The notes under the pieces are model-generated. The model saw only the letters and a list, made by a program, of their open reading frames with translations, made no database searches and had not been told where the DNA came from. Of a stretch of DNA of 64,000 nucleotides, positions 1 to 6,880 are shown one piece after another (positions within the stretch are counted from its first letter, which is position 1; each line of letters opens with the position of its first letter). The translations under genes were made by a program, and so were the position numbers. Source of the DNA: Acidobacteriota bacterium (GTDB lineage: Bacteria; Acidobacteriota; Vicinamibacteria; Vicinamibacterales; UBA2999); the NCBI GenBank assembly GCA_030650395.1, contig JAUSDY010000030.1, positions 1 to 64,000 on the forward strand, given 5' to 3'.

Positions 1-300
1 GAAGATCTGGTGGCCAAGCATCGCACCGCAGCCGCCAAGGTCTGCCCGTCGCTCCAACACAAGCGGATGACGACCCACGGCCTGCGACACACCGCTGCCA
101 TGGATCTCCTCCAAGCGGGTGTGGACCGGTCCGTGATCGCACTCTGGCTCGGGCACGAATCCGTCGAAACCACGCAGGTCTATCTGGAGGCCACGCTCGC
201 CATGAAAAAGCGGGCGCTCGCGAAGACGACACCGCTGAACGGTCGATTCAGTCGCTATCGGCCGGGCGACAAGTTGCTTGGCTTCCTCAATAGTCTGTAA
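1..300 (+). CDS. Tyrosine recombinase, C-terminal part (5' end cut by window)
   Basis: The frame is open at base 1 and ends at TAA 298-300, so only about the last 99 residues are seen. They hold the catalytic core of a phage-integrase-type tyrosine recombinase: the H-x-x-R box (HGLRHTAAMDLLQAGVD), the LWLGHES box and the nucleophile tyrosine in TTQVYLEA. All expected C-terminal catalytic residues are present, so this copy may be active if the upstream part is intact. The tail ends FSRYRPGDKLLGFLNSL. From memory, this type of tail occurs in the last gene of recombinase trios (RIT or Tn554-like elements); that assignment is inference. A cluster of palindromes begins 8 bp after the stop and runs up to an integron integrase fragment, so this gene probably belongs to an element inserted into intI. 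Confidence 0.85.
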   Translation, partial: EDLVAKHRTAAAKVCPSLQHKRMTTHGLRHTAAMDLLQAGVDRSVIALWLGHESVETTQVYLEATLAMKKRALAKTTPLNGRFSRYRPGDKLLGFLNSL

Positions 301-307
301 GACCGAA

Positions 308-441
308 AACTATGCCGAGCGATCACGAGTCGCCGTTCCGGTTTCCAGGGCAATTTCGGCCCGACTCCGAACTCGGACCGCCCGTCGCTCGGCATAGTCC
401 GGGACCCGGCATAGTGACGGCTATGCCGAGTGCGGCATAGT
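308..441. repeat. Palindrome cluster at end of recombinase element
   Basis: The word CTATGCC or its complement GGCATAG occurs five times here: 310-316, 391-397, 408-414, 421-427 and 434-440. Bases 309-321 (ACTATGCCGAGCG) and 386-398 form a perfect 13-bp inverted repeat. Two shorter hairpins follow: GGCATAG-6 nt-CTATGCC at 408-427, and CTATGCCG-AGTG-CGGCATAG at 421-440. The cluster sits between the recombinase stop and the first codon of the intI remnant, so it is probably the terminal, recombinase-recognised end of the upstream element. Confidence 0.7.
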
Positions 442-597
442 CGGCACTGTTTTGCGACGCATCTGCTCGAGGACGGGTACGACATCCGCACGGTCCAAGA
501 GCTGCTCGGGCACAGGGACGTGAGCACGACGATGGTGGACTTGCACGTGCTCAATCGCGGCGCGCTGGGCGTCCGCAGCCCGGTGGACCGGCCGTGA
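442..597 (+). pseudogene. intI: Integron integrase (IntI) 3' remnant
   Basis: The frame begins abruptly at CGG CAC (R-H of the LRHSFATHLL box) and runs 51 codons to TGA 595-597. It reads [19 protein letters not shown], then [21 protein letters not shown] and ends GVRSPVDRP. The order [28 protein letters not shown] is the typical C-terminus of integron integrases. The catalytic tyrosine of the family (STTMIYTHVLN) is replaced here by [11 protein letters not shown], so even this fragment is degenerate. There is no start codon; the rest was removed or displaced by the element ending at about 441. The gene reads toward the cassette array, not away from it. Confidence 0.8.
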
Positions 598-907
598 GGG
601 ACGCCGGTGGCGTGGTTACGTGCGTGGCTCGCGCGTAACCACGCCGAGGGCCGCGGACCTTTTGTGCGGCAACCTTGCTGTAGTCAATAGTTTGCGCATG
701 CCGCCGCGCTTCATCATGTTGTGACGATACACGCGGGGGCCGCGCGTATCCGCGGAACAGCATTTTCACGCTCGCAGGTATCCAAACCGGCGACAAGGGC
801 GCTTGGAGCGTGCTAAGCTCTTGCGTTCTTTGCACATGGCGGTGATCGATGTGATGAATCGCGCGCGTTGTAGCCCGCGAGCGACCCGCTTCGGGGGCTA
901 CTAATAG
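598..907. other. Integron attI region (candidate)
   Basis: No gene is seen in these 310 bases, which separate the intI remnant from the first cassette. They contain a perfect 12-bp inverted repeat (GGCGTGGTTACG, 609-620, with 634-645) and a 7-bp one (GTAGCCC, 870-876, with 895-901). At 907-913 lies GTTGGGC, which fits the integron core site GTTRRRY; recombination would join after G907. This identifies the downstream end as the attI/cassette junction. The exact limits of attI cannot be fixed by eye. Confidence 0.5.
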
Positions 908-955
908 TTGGGCGGACGACGAGCATTCTTGACGCGACGATGCTAGGATTTCCTC

Positions 956-1138
956 ATGCCGACCGAAACGGATAAGCAACGGGCCCTAGACGCCATCCGT
1001 TCGTTACCCGATAGCGCAACCATTGAGGACGCGATCGAACGGCTGTGCTTCATCGCCAAAATCGAAGAGGGGCTTCAGCAATCGCGCGCGGGGCAGGTGG
1101 TTAGTCACGACGAGGTCAAGAAGCGCTTTCTGGCGTGA
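956..1138 (+). CDS. Antitoxin of ParDE-type pair (integron cassette 1)
   Basis: This 60-residue acidic protein overlaps the following toxin gene by 4 bp (GTGA). It looks like the short prevent-host-death or CopG-like antitoxins paired with ParE/RelE toxins: a helical N-terminus with many acidic and alanine residues, then a C-terminal segment ending in SHDEVKKRFLA, a tail pattern common in antitoxins cognate to ParE/RelE toxins. It is expected to bind and neutralise the toxin and to repress its own promoter. The ATG is 48 bp inside the cassette boundary (907/908), as is usual for integron cassettes, and no other start fits. The family assignment rests mainly on the toxin next door. Confidence 0.75.
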   Translation: MPTETDKQRALDAIRSLPDSATIEDAIERLCFIAKIEEGLQQSRAGQVVSHDEVKKRFLA

Positions 1139-1425
1139 CCATCCACTGGACCGAGCGCGCCCAGGATGACTTGGCGGCCATCCACGCGTTCATCGAAGCC
1201 GACTCGACGCATTACGCGGCCGTCACCGTTCGGCGACTCCTCAGTGCGGTCGACCGACTGCAGGACTTCCCGCACTCCGGGCGTGCTGTGCCCGAGTTTA
1301 GCGATCCAGAGGTCCGTGAGGTCATCATGCGCCCCTATCGGATCGTTTACCGCATCGTTGGCACCAGCGAGATTCACGTGCTGACCGTTCATCACGGATC
1401 GCGAGAGACCCTCGGCGCAGTCTAG
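1135..1425 (+). CDS. parE: ParE/RelE-family toxin (integron cassette 1)
   Basis: This 96-residue toxin starts with GTG at 1135, overlapping the antitoxin stop. It has the RelE/ParE fold signature: N-terminal WTERAQDDLAAIHAFIEA, a central LQDFPHSGRAVPEF segment, and the C-terminal strands REVIMRPYRIVYRI and IHVLTVHHGSR. The P-x-S/T-G-R and YRIVYRI motifs are typical of ParE. ParE toxins usually poison DNA gyrase, although RelE relatives cleave mRNA, so the target is not decided by sequence alone. The stop codon lies 5 bp before the attC core site at 1431, exactly as in integron cassettes. Toxin-antitoxin cassettes are known to stabilise sedentary integron arrays. Confidence 0.9.
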   Translation: MTIHWTERAQDDLAAIHAFIEADSTHYAAVTVRRLLSAVDRLQDFPHSGRAVPEFSDPEVREVIMRPYRIVYRIVGTSEIHVLTVHHGSRETLGAV

Positions 1426-1430
1426 CAGCG

Positions 1431-1525
1431 GCCCAACAACCGCTGCAGCCGACGAGCGGCAGATGGTTTAGACTCCTTCGCATGATCGCGACTGCCGCTC
1501 GCGGCTGAGCGGCAAGTCGTTGGCC
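1431..1525 (+). other. attC site of cassette 1
   Basis: The site starts with GCCCAAC (1431-1437, consensus RYYYAAC) and ends with GTTGGCC (1519-1525, near GTTRRRY). The inner arms CCGCTGCAGCCGACGAGCGG and CCGCTCGCGGCTGAGCGG pair almost fully, leaving two unpaired bases in the left arm, the hallmark of folded single-strand attC sites. Length is about 95 bp. The predicted cut after G1519 gives cassette 1 the span 908-1519. Confidence 0.85.
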
Positions 1526-1582
1526 GACAATTCCGGAGACGAATCCGTCAAGTAGCAAACAGCCGGTGGAGTAGAGGACCCA

Positions 1583-2275
1583 ATGGCACCGTCACGGAAC
1601 GCCGATCAGGTCGAGACATTCATTGACAGAATGGCTCACGCCTTGCGCGAGGATGAGCAAAAGGGCGCAAGGCCGCCGTTCGAGCGGCGCAAACTGCGAA
1701 CCATCATGGCCGACTGCGGGAAGAGAGGTTCCGCTGGTGTGCTGGCAGCGGTCGAGGCTCGGTTAACAGAGGCCGGAATCTACACTGAGCCCAAGCTGGC
1801 TGATTCAGGTCTCAGGTTGGACGATTGGGTGTGGTTTTCCACAGGCCCATTCCCGCCGGATTCAGCCTTCTTCCCGAGAGAGACTGATCTTCAGCGGTTT
1901 GTTCAGGCGTGCCTCGGCAGCGGCGCCTTTCGGAACCTTGAACTCTACAAGGTCAAGGGTCAAGCTTCCGGGCGCGAGTTCCGATTACCGGACGGTCGAA
2001 GGATTGATCTCTTGTGCCAGGAACGCACGAAGTCTGGTACCGGTGCCCTTGTTGTCATCGAGTTGAAACGAGAACATGAACGCGGAACGGTCGAACAGGT
2101 GATGAGCTACATGGATGCGCTGAAGCAACTTTACCCGTCACGTGCGGTCAGAGCCATCATCGTGTCTGGCCGTGAAGACCAGGTCGCTTCCGTGCGTCTG
2201 GGGCAAGTCACCGGGTACGATATCCGATGGCTATGTTACGACGTTACATTCAATGAACTTTCGAAATCATCTTGA
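1583..2275 (+). CDS. PD-(D/E)XK nuclease-like protein (integron cassette 2)
   Basis: This 230-residue protein is the only gene of cassette 2. The C-terminal half (about residues 130-230) looks like a NucS/DUF91-type PD-(D/E)XK nuclease domain: REFRLPDGRRIDLLC supplies D142, VVIELKRE supplies the E160-x-K162 pair, and EQVMSYMDAL matches the following helix of that family. The N-terminal 110 residues, rich in charged helices, match nothing I recognise; they may bind DNA or set specificity. The likely activity is Mg-dependent DNA cleavage, perhaps in defence or repair, which is inference. The stop is 5 bp before the second attC. AT content and codon use look higher in AT than in the chromosomal neighbours, as is common for cassettes. 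Confidence 0.75.
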   Translation: MAPSRNADQVETFIDRMAHALREDEQKGARPPFERRKLRTIMADCGKRGSAGVLAAVEARLTEAGIYTEPKLADSGLRLDDWVWFSTGPFPPDSAFFPRETDLQRFVQACLGSGAFRNLELYKVKGQASGREFRLPDGRRIDLLCQERTKSGTGALVVIELKREHERGTVEQVMSYMDALKQLYPSRAVRAIIVSGREDQVASVRLGQVTGYDIRWLCYDVTFNELSKSS

Positions 2276-2280
2276 CATCG

Positions 2281-2363
2281 GCCTAACATCGCTTGCAGCC
2301 GTCGCGCCTGGCGGTCTGTGCGATCATGTGGCCGTGGCGCGCGGCTCAAGCCGGGCGTTGATA
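2281..2363 (+). other. attC site of cassette 2 (array end)
   Basis: The site begins with GCCTAAC (2281-2287), a perfect RYYYAAC. The arms GCTTGCAGCCGTCGCGCC and GGCGCGCGGCTCAAGC pair completely except for two bulged bases in the left arm, at the same places as in the first attC. The right core is GTTGATA (2357-2363). It keeps GTT but not the RRRY part, as expected where the array joins unrelated DNA. Cassette 2 would span 1520-2357. Confidence 0.8.
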
Positions 2364-2404
2364 TGGTCGCGTTGCCCGTCATGGATCCAGATATCGCGAG
2401 AGTT

Positions 2405-2789
2405 GGAATCAATCACGCGTGCCCGATAGCATCTCGTAAAGCACGCATCCGAACGCCCAGGGTGTCGGCCCGTCGGTCAACCAACTTCCCTTGCGCCTGC
2501 TCAGGAGCCATGTACGCCGCAGTCCCGAGAATCATGCCTTGCATCGTCATCGCAGGAGTTGCGATCGTGGGTGACTGCGCGCGCTTCGGCAATCTCCCGG
2601 GCGATGGCGAGGGCTTTGTCAAACGCCATCGGTCCGCAAAAGCGTCGGGCCTTCGACGAGCTCCATGATCAAGACACGGACCGTAACTGCGTCCTCGTCG
2701 CGTGCCCGGTAGACTTCGCCCAGTCCTCCGGCCCAGAGAGCCGAGAGCACTTCATAAGCGCCGAGCCGAGTCCCGGGGACCAGTGCCAT
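2405..2789 (-). pseudogene. Eukaryotic-like Ser/Thr kinase, degraded
   Basis: Reading leftward from ATG 2789, the kinase N-terminus is clear (MALVPGTRLGAYEVLSALWA, then GGLGEVYRARDED), but the glycine loop is altered. The frame then jumps directly to VRVLIMELVEGPTL, so the lysine and helix C region is deleted. A second frame carries the activation segment GMILGTAAYMAPEQAQGK. A one-base insertion in GCCGACACCCTGGGCG puts WAFGCVLYEMLSGTR into yet another frame before a stop. Catalytic motifs (VAIK, HRDLKP, DFG) are missing. It is a relic of the Pkn-type kinases abundant in this phylum. Confidence 0.8.
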
Positions 2790-2817
2790 GTTGGGGAGCG
2801 GACGCGATTATAGCTGA

Positions 2818-2915
2818 GCCGCTATCTGCGTCATCTGCGTCATCTGTGGCTGTTTTCGATCTGTGTTATCTGCGTCATCTGTGGCCCTGGGTCTTGAATC
2901 TGCGGCTATCTGCGG
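2818..2915. repeat. Short-word repeat (ATCTGCGTCATCTGTGG type)
   Basis: The words ATCTGCGTC, ATCTGTGG and ATCTGTGTT recur with little variation, for example ATCTGCGTCATCTGCGTC and ATCTGCGTCATCTGTGG. The same words occur at 10630-10682, next to the uvrA stop, and inside uvrA at about 13040-13110. No gene is seen in this copy. Confidence 0.8.
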
Positions 2916-2924
2916 CGCACGAAA

Positions 2925-2946
2925 AAGGCCGCTCTTAGGCGGCCTT
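2925..2946. terminator. Bidirectional intrinsic terminator
   Basis: An 8-bp stem AAGGCCGC (2925-2932) pairs with GCGGCCTT (2939-2946) around a 6-nt loop. An A-run precedes it and a T-rich run follows it, so it can end transcripts on both strands. It ends the ku-side transcript and contains the stop codon of the small lysine-rich gene. Confidence 0.75.
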
Positions 2947-3012
2947 CTTTTTTGTCGTCGTCGCAGTCTTCTTCTGCGGCTTATAGCTGCCCCAGACCGC
3001 TTTCCTGGCCAT
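2935..3012 (-). CDS. Small lysine-rich peptide downstream of ku
   Basis: This is a 25-residue ORF, MARKAVWGSYKPQKKTATTT followed by KKKAA. It is preceded by a strong Shine-Dalgarno (AGGAGGAG, 5-6 bp from the ATG) and ends inside a terminator hairpin, so it looks like a real gene rather than chance. Composition is strongly basic with a lysine-rich tail like the C-terminal tails of Ku and histone-like proteins. It sits 38 bp downstream of the ku stop on the same strand, separated by a palindrome, and may be co-transcribed with it. No family is recognised; a nucleic-acid-binding role is only a guess from charge. Confidence 0.55.
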   Translation of the reverse strand: MARKAVWGSYKPQKKTATTTKKKAA

Positions 3013-3025
3013 CGCTCCTCCTGAT

Positions 3026-3046
3026 GGCACCCCATAAAGGGGTGCC
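3026..3046. repeat. GGCACCCC palindromic repeat, copy 1
   Basis: GGCACCCC-ATAAA-GGGGTGCC forms a perfect 8-bp stem. The same element occurs twice at 43069-43123. It lies between ku and the small downstream gene. Confidence 0.85.
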
Positions 3047-3050
3047 TGCG

Positions 3051-3932
3051 TTAAGACGCTTTGCGTTTCTTCGCGTGGTGCTTCGCGGCGGACTTGATGT
3101 TCGTGACTTTCTTCGAGACCGCCGCTGCATCGGCCTTGGCGGTCTTCTTCTTGCCCGAGCTGACCTGGTCGAGGCTCCTGCGCAGCGCCTCCATCAAATC
3201 CACCACCTTGGGCGTGGCGACTTCTTCCTGCGCCACGATCTCTTCGCCCGCGATCTTCGCGTCGATGATCTTGCGCAGGCCTTCCTGGTAATCGTCCTTG
3301 TAATTCGAGAGGTTCAGCTCGCCCTCGATGCTTTCGATCACCGCCTTGGCCAGCTTCATCTCGGCGGGGGTGACCTTGGCGCGCACTTCGCGCAGCTCGT
3401 CGATCTGATCGATGGTGCGGATCTCGGCGGCGTGGTGCAGCGTGTACATCACCATGCCCTGCTTGTGCGGCTTGACCGCCACGAGGTACTCGCGGCCGTG
3501 AATGGCGACCTTGCCGATGCCGGCCTTGCCCTTCATGCCTTCGCGCATCACCGCGTAGGCGTCGGCGGCCATCGGCCCCTCGGGCGCCAGGTAGTAGGCC
3601 TTATCCACGTACATCGGGTCGATCGAGGTCTCGTCGGTGAACTGCATCAGGTCGATCACCTTGGTCGATTCGGTCTTGACCTTGGCGATGTCTTCATCCT
3701 CGACGACCACCCAGCGGCCCTTCTCGAACTCGTAGCCCTTCACGACCTCGGCCTGCGTGATCTCCCGCTCGCACTTCGGGCACCACTTCTTCTGCTGGAT
3801 CTTGGTCTGGCATTCCGCGTGAAGCTGGTTGAACGAGATGGTGGCGCTCGATTCGGTGGCGGGATAGACCCGCACCGGGATGGTCACGAGACTGACCTTG
3901 ATGTAACCCTTCCAGGTGGGACGCGCAGCCAT
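3051..3932 (-). CDS. ku: Ku protein, non-homologous end joining
   Basis: This 293-residue prokaryotic Ku has the usual length for the family (250-300). It starts MAARPTWKGYIKVSLVTIPV, the standard Ku opening, followed by the CPKCE region, the beta-barrel core with GYEFEKGRWVVVEDEDI and IDPMYVDKAYYLAP, and the bridge region LHHAAEIR. The C-terminus is a long lysine/alanine-rich tail (from about residue 255), as in Ku proteins that thread inward on DNA. It binds broken DNA ends as a homodimer and recruits ligase LigD; no ligD lies in this window. The ATG at 3932 is preceded by GGAG. It is followed by a small basic ORF and a terminator. Confidence 0.95.
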   Translation of the reverse strand: MAARPTWKGYIKVSLVTIPVRVYPATESSATISFNQLHAECQTKIQQKKWCPKCEREITQAEVVKGYEFEKGRWVVVEDEDIAKVKTESTKVIDLMQFTDETSIDPMYVDKAYYLAPEGPMAADAYAVMREGMKGKAGIGKVAIHGREYLVAVKPHKQGMVMYTLHHAAEIRTIDQIDELREVRAKVTPAEMKLAKAVIESIEGELNLSNYKDDYQEGLRKIIDAKIAGEEIVAQEEVATPKVVDLMEALRRSLDQVSSGKKKTAKADAAAVSKKVTNIKSAAKHHAKKRKAS

Positions 3933-4012
3933 TACAGGTCTCCTTGTTATCGGGACAATTGTCGAGCTCTGTAGCCGTCGACGACCGCCCTGTTCGTATT
4001 GCCTTCACACTT

Positions 4013-4582
4013 TCACGCAGATTCGCGCGTGTCGCGGGTGCCCAGGTGCAGGCCCGGTCCCGCGTCGAACGCGATCGCGTGGCTTGCGATTTTTTCCCTG
4101 AGCACGTGCCGCACTTCGCCGAGGTGCGGGCCCGGCACGATCAGCCGGCGGCCCAGGGCCTTCTGGCGCGACGCCAGCACCAGCGTGTCGCCCCCCTTCC
4201 ACGTCAGCCCGCCGATTTCGTCGTAAGGCATGAAGCCGCTGTCGGTCCAGATGCCGTCCCGATACAACCCGCGGCGAATGCGCGTCGAGAGCGGCAGCAG
4301 GTAGCCGTAGTAGAGAAACATCATCGTGACGCCGAACACCGACGTCGCGGGGCGCGGCACCAGGAACACGGTGATGAACAGCAGGATGCCGAGCATCACG
4401 CCAATCGCGAGGTTGATGGCGTAGAACGGCGGCTTGGGCGCCGGCCACGCCAGCACGACACCGCGCCGGCGGCGCCACCAGCTGAGGATCTGCCACCCGA
4501 CGCGCAGGTCGACGATCACGAAGAGCACGCCGAGCGCGATCAGGGCTTGCCGCAGCGTACCGGCAAGCTCCTGGGCGCTCAT
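4013..4582 (-). CDS. Conserved membrane protein, two or three TM helices
   Basis: This 189-residue protein has a hydrophobic helix at residues 10-28 ([20 protein letters not shown]), two more around 50-95 ([20 protein letters not shown] and the [16 protein letters not shown] segment) and a soluble C-terminal domain. That domain reads [20 protein letters not shown] then [17 protein letters not shown], which resembles DUF5673/YcxB-type domains of unknown function. The start codon overlaps the thymidine kinase stop (ATGA), so the two are translationally coupled. Function is unknown; the coupling to tdk may be only positional. Confidence 0.75.
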   Translation of the reverse strand: MSAQELAGTLRQALIALGVLFVIVDLRVGWQILSWWRRRRGVVLAWPAPKPPFYAINLAIGVMLGILLFITVFLVPRPATSVFGVTMMFLYYGYLLPLSTRIRRGLYRDGIWTDSGFMPYDEIGGLTWKGGDTLVLASRQKALGRRLIVPGPHLGEVRHVLREKIASHAIAFDAGPGLHLGTRDTRESA

Positions 4583-5223
4583 CGCGACTCGCCTTTTGTC
4601 ACCGCACTCGCCGCGGCCGCCTGCCGCTCGCTTTCCGCCGCCTTCGTTTCATCTTCCCTCGACAGCGTGGGATCGAAGCAGTGCCGGCACCGCGCCTCGT
4701 ATGTGCCTTGCGCGCCGAGCAGCACGCGGTCCTTGCTGTGGACCAGCCGCTGCGTGTGATTGGCGGGATTCCCGCACACCATGCAGATGGCGCGCGTCTT
4801 GGTGATGAACTCCGCGATCGCCAGCAACTGCGGCATCGGCTCGAACGGCTTGCCGAGGTAATCCTGATCGAGGCCGGCCACGACCACGCGCACCCCACGC
4901 GCGGCCAGCTCGGCGGCGACGTTCGGCAGCTCCGCATCGAAGAACTGGCCTTCGTCGATGCCCACGACCTCCGTATCGGGCCGGACCTTCGCCAGCAGCT
5001 CGGCCGCGGTTTTCGCGGTGTCGGCGGGAATGCGCAGCTCGCTGTGCGAGACGATGTGATCGTCGGAGTAGCGGGTGTCGACCGAGGGTTTGAAGATCTG
5101 GACGCGCTGGCGGGCGATCTGCGCGCGGCGCAGGCGGCGGATCAGCTCTTCGCTCTTGCCGCTGAACATGCTGCCGACGATGACTTCGATCCAGCCCGTA
5201 GAAGGGGTTCGGACGACGTCCAT
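4579..5223 (-). CDS. tdk: Thymidine kinase
   Basis: This 214-residue type II thymidine kinase phosphorylates thymidine with ATP in the salvage pathway. Visible motifs are the P-loop GSMFSGKS (residues 17-24), the DEGQFF motif that carries the catalytic glutamate, [18 protein letters not shown], and the zinc-binding cysteines CMVCGNPAN and CRHC. The family is usually about 190-205 residues; the extra C-terminal 20 residues are alanine-rich. It is upstream of and overlaps a small membrane protein gene by 4 bp. Confidence 0.95.
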   Translation of the reverse strand: MDVVRTPSTGWIEVIVGSMFSGKSEELIRRLRRAQIARQRVQIFKPSVDTRYSDDHIVSHSELRIPADTAKTAAELLAKVRPDTEVVGIDEGQFFDAELPNVAAELAARGVRVVVAGLDQDYLGKPFEPMPQLLAIAEFITKTRAICMVCGNPANHTQRLVHSKDRVLLGAQGTYEARCRHCFDPTLSREDETKAAESERQAAAASAVTKGESR

Positions 5224-5260
5224 GCTCTGATTATACGGACTCGCGCTTCACGGCGCTCGC

Positions 5261-5809
5261 TTACCTCTGCTCTGGAAACTCGGGGCTCGTACAGAACACA
5301 GCTACCCTGTAGCTATCCAGCGCAGGGAGCGTTGGGTCGCCGGCCGCTCCGCCGTCCCACGTGCCCCGAACCAGGCACGACACGCCCGCCTTTCGAAACG
5401 CGAACGAGGTCCCGTCCGTTCCATCGGCGCTATACGCAGCCATCTCCTGCCACGCGCGCGCCGAAAAGTCTTCGCGCAGGCGCACGGCGGCGTCGCCCGT
5501 GCTCTTTGCTCGAGCGAAAGATCCGGAGATCGCCAATCCGCATCCGAAGACCGGATTTCGAAGCGTTTCATCGCGGAAAGTACCCGTGCGACGGCGGATC
5601 GACACACCAGGAGTCTTCGCGGCCACTGCATACGCCGAATCGCAAGCGACGCGCACCGCCTTCGACGCCGTCTTCGCCGTCGGCGACGGCTTCTGCTGTG
5701 TGGCAAGGGCCGAACTGTTCGGGCCAACCAGCAGGACGAACAGCGACGCCGCCGGCGCGAGCCAGGCGACTTGCTTATACGTGTTGATCCACCAGTATCG
5801 TGTTGCCAT
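5261..5809 (-). CDS. Hypothetical exported protein
   Basis: This 182-residue protein begins MATRYWWINTYKQVAWLAPA, followed by a hydrophobic stretch ending at SSALA, which reads as a signal peptide or N-terminal anchor. The mature part contains three cysteines that could form disulfides (CDSAY, FGCGL, VSCLV) and a region of moderate hydrophobicity. I recognise no domain. It sits 9 bp downstream of efp on the same strand, so it may be co-transcribed with it. Conservation in related genomes would be needed to assign any role. Confidence 0.6.
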   Translation of the reverse strand: MATRYWWINTYKQVAWLAPAASLFVLLVGPNSSALATQQKPSPTAKTASKAVRVACDSAYAVAAKTPGVSIRRRTGTFRDETLRNPVFGCGLAISGSFARAKSTGDAAVRLREDFSARAWQEMAAYSADGTDGTSFAFRKAGVSCLVRGTWDGGAAGDPTLPALDSYRVAVFCTSPEFPEQR

Positions 5810-5818
5810 CTGAGCCTT

Positions 5819-6385
5819 CTAGGCTCGAGTCTGGTACTCGCCGGTTTCGGTGTTGATCCGGATCACGTCGCCTTCGCCGATGAACGGCGGCACCTGGATC
5901 ACGACGCCGGTCTCGAGTGTTGCGGGCTTGGTCTGGTTGGTGGCGGTCGCGCCCTTGATCGCCGGCATCGTCGACACCACTTTCAGGTCGACGGTCTGCG
6001 GCAACTCGATGCCGATGGGGTTCTCACCGTAGAACTCGACCTGGATGTTCATCTCGGGCTTGAGGAAGCCGACCGAATCGCCCATCAGCTCCGGGGACAA
6101 CCGCGCCTGCTCGTAGGTCTCGGTATCCATGAAGTGGTACCCCTCGCCGTCGTTGTAGAGGTACTGCATCTGCTTCTGTTCGAGCGACACCCGCTCGACG
6201 ATGTCTTCCGAGCGGAACTTCTCTTCAGCCATCGAGCCGTTGCGCATGTTGCGCATTTTGACGCGCACGAAGCCGCGGAGGTTTCCGGGCGTCACGTGCT
6301 GGCGGTCGAAAATGCGATAGAGGTCCTTGTCGATCTTGACGATCATCCCCTTGCGGAGCTGGGTTGCGAGCAGGTTGTCAGCCAT
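5819..6385 (-). CDS. efp: Translation elongation factor P
   Basis: This 188-residue EF-P has the full three-domain architecture: the N-terminal KOW-like domain (LRKGMIVKIDKDLYRIFDRQ), the central OB domain, and the C-terminal domain with GDVIRINTETGEYQTRA. EF-P rescues ribosomes stalled at polyproline. The tip of the domain-I loop reads TPGNLRGFVRVK (about residues 32-43). The lysine modified in Escherichia coli (PGKG) or the arginine of the rhamnosylated type is absent at that place; asparagine 35 stands there and an arginine comes two positions later. The protein therefore probably works unmodified or with a different modification. Confidence 0.95.
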   Translation of the reverse strand: MADNLLATQLRKGMIVKIDKDLYRIFDRQHVTPGNLRGFVRVKMRNMRNGSMAEEKFRSEDIVERVSLEQKQMQYLYNDGEGYHFMDTETYEQARLSPELMGDSVGFLKPEMNIQVEFYGENPIGIELPQTVDLKVVSTMPAIKGATATNQTKPATLETGVVIQVPPFIGEGDVIRINTETGEYQTRA

Positions 6386-6478
6386 AAAGCCTTTGTTATC
6401 AGTTAGTAGAACCTATCGAGCTTAACACAGCGCCTCGGCTTCAAGCCACCTCGGGGGCCATGCTACGATGCTTGGGTC

Positions 6479-6880
6479 GTGCCATTTGCGCGCTGGGATC
6501 CATTCCGGGATCTGATCACCATTCAGCATCAACTCGAGCGGCTTGCATCGAGCGGGCCGCAGGGCTGGGCGCCTGCCGTCGACTTGTGCGAGACCGCGGC
6601 CGCGTTCATTTTCACGGCCGAGCTGCCGGGCCTTACCCGCGAGCAGATCAAGATCGAAGTGATCGACGGGCGGCTGACGCTGCAGGGGCGCCGCGACGCG
6701 CGCGTGTCGTGCGAGCAGTATCACCAGGTCGAGCGCGGCCACGGCGAGTTCTGCCGCACCTTCGCGTTGCCCCAGGCCGTCGACACTGAGAACATCGCCG
6801 CCGATCTGGTGAACGGCGTGCTGACCATCACGGTGCCCAAGATTCCCGTGCCCGAGCGGCGCCGCGTTTCGGTGTCATGA
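6479..6880 (+). CDS. Small heat shock protein, Hsp20/alpha-crystallin family
   Basis: This 133-residue protein begins with GTG at 6479. It shows the short N-terminal arm MPFARWDPFRDLITIQHQLE, then the alpha-crystallin domain (about residues 34-128) with AAFIFTAELPGLTREQIKIE, the loop LTLQGRR, and NGVLTITVPK. The I-x-I/V C-terminal motif needed for oligomer assembly is weak (RRVSVS). It is an ATP-independent holdase. The next gene, an HtrA-like protease, starts within its stop codon (4-bp overlap), so folding and degradation functions are expressed together. Confidence 0.9.
   Translation: MPFARWDPFRDLITIQHQLERLASSGPQGWAPAVDLCETAAAFIFTAELPGLTREQIKIEVIDGRLTLQGRRDARVSCEQYHQVERGHGEFCRTFALPQAVDTENIAADLVNGVLTITVPKIPVPERRRVSVS

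Noticed and set aside
445..597. XerC/XerD-type recombinase instead of IntI
   Set aside because: The [27 protein letters not shown] order and the attC sites downstream favour an integron integrase.
908..1430. Toxin-antitoxin pair as an ordinary chromosomal module
   Set aside because: It is bounded by integron core sites on both sides and its stop lies 5 bp before an attC, so it is better explained as a cassette.
2952..3974. Long open frame on the + strand opposite ku
   Set aside because: It is the mirror of a well-supported Ku gene; composition is histidine/leucine/arginine-rich as usual for high-GC antisense frames.
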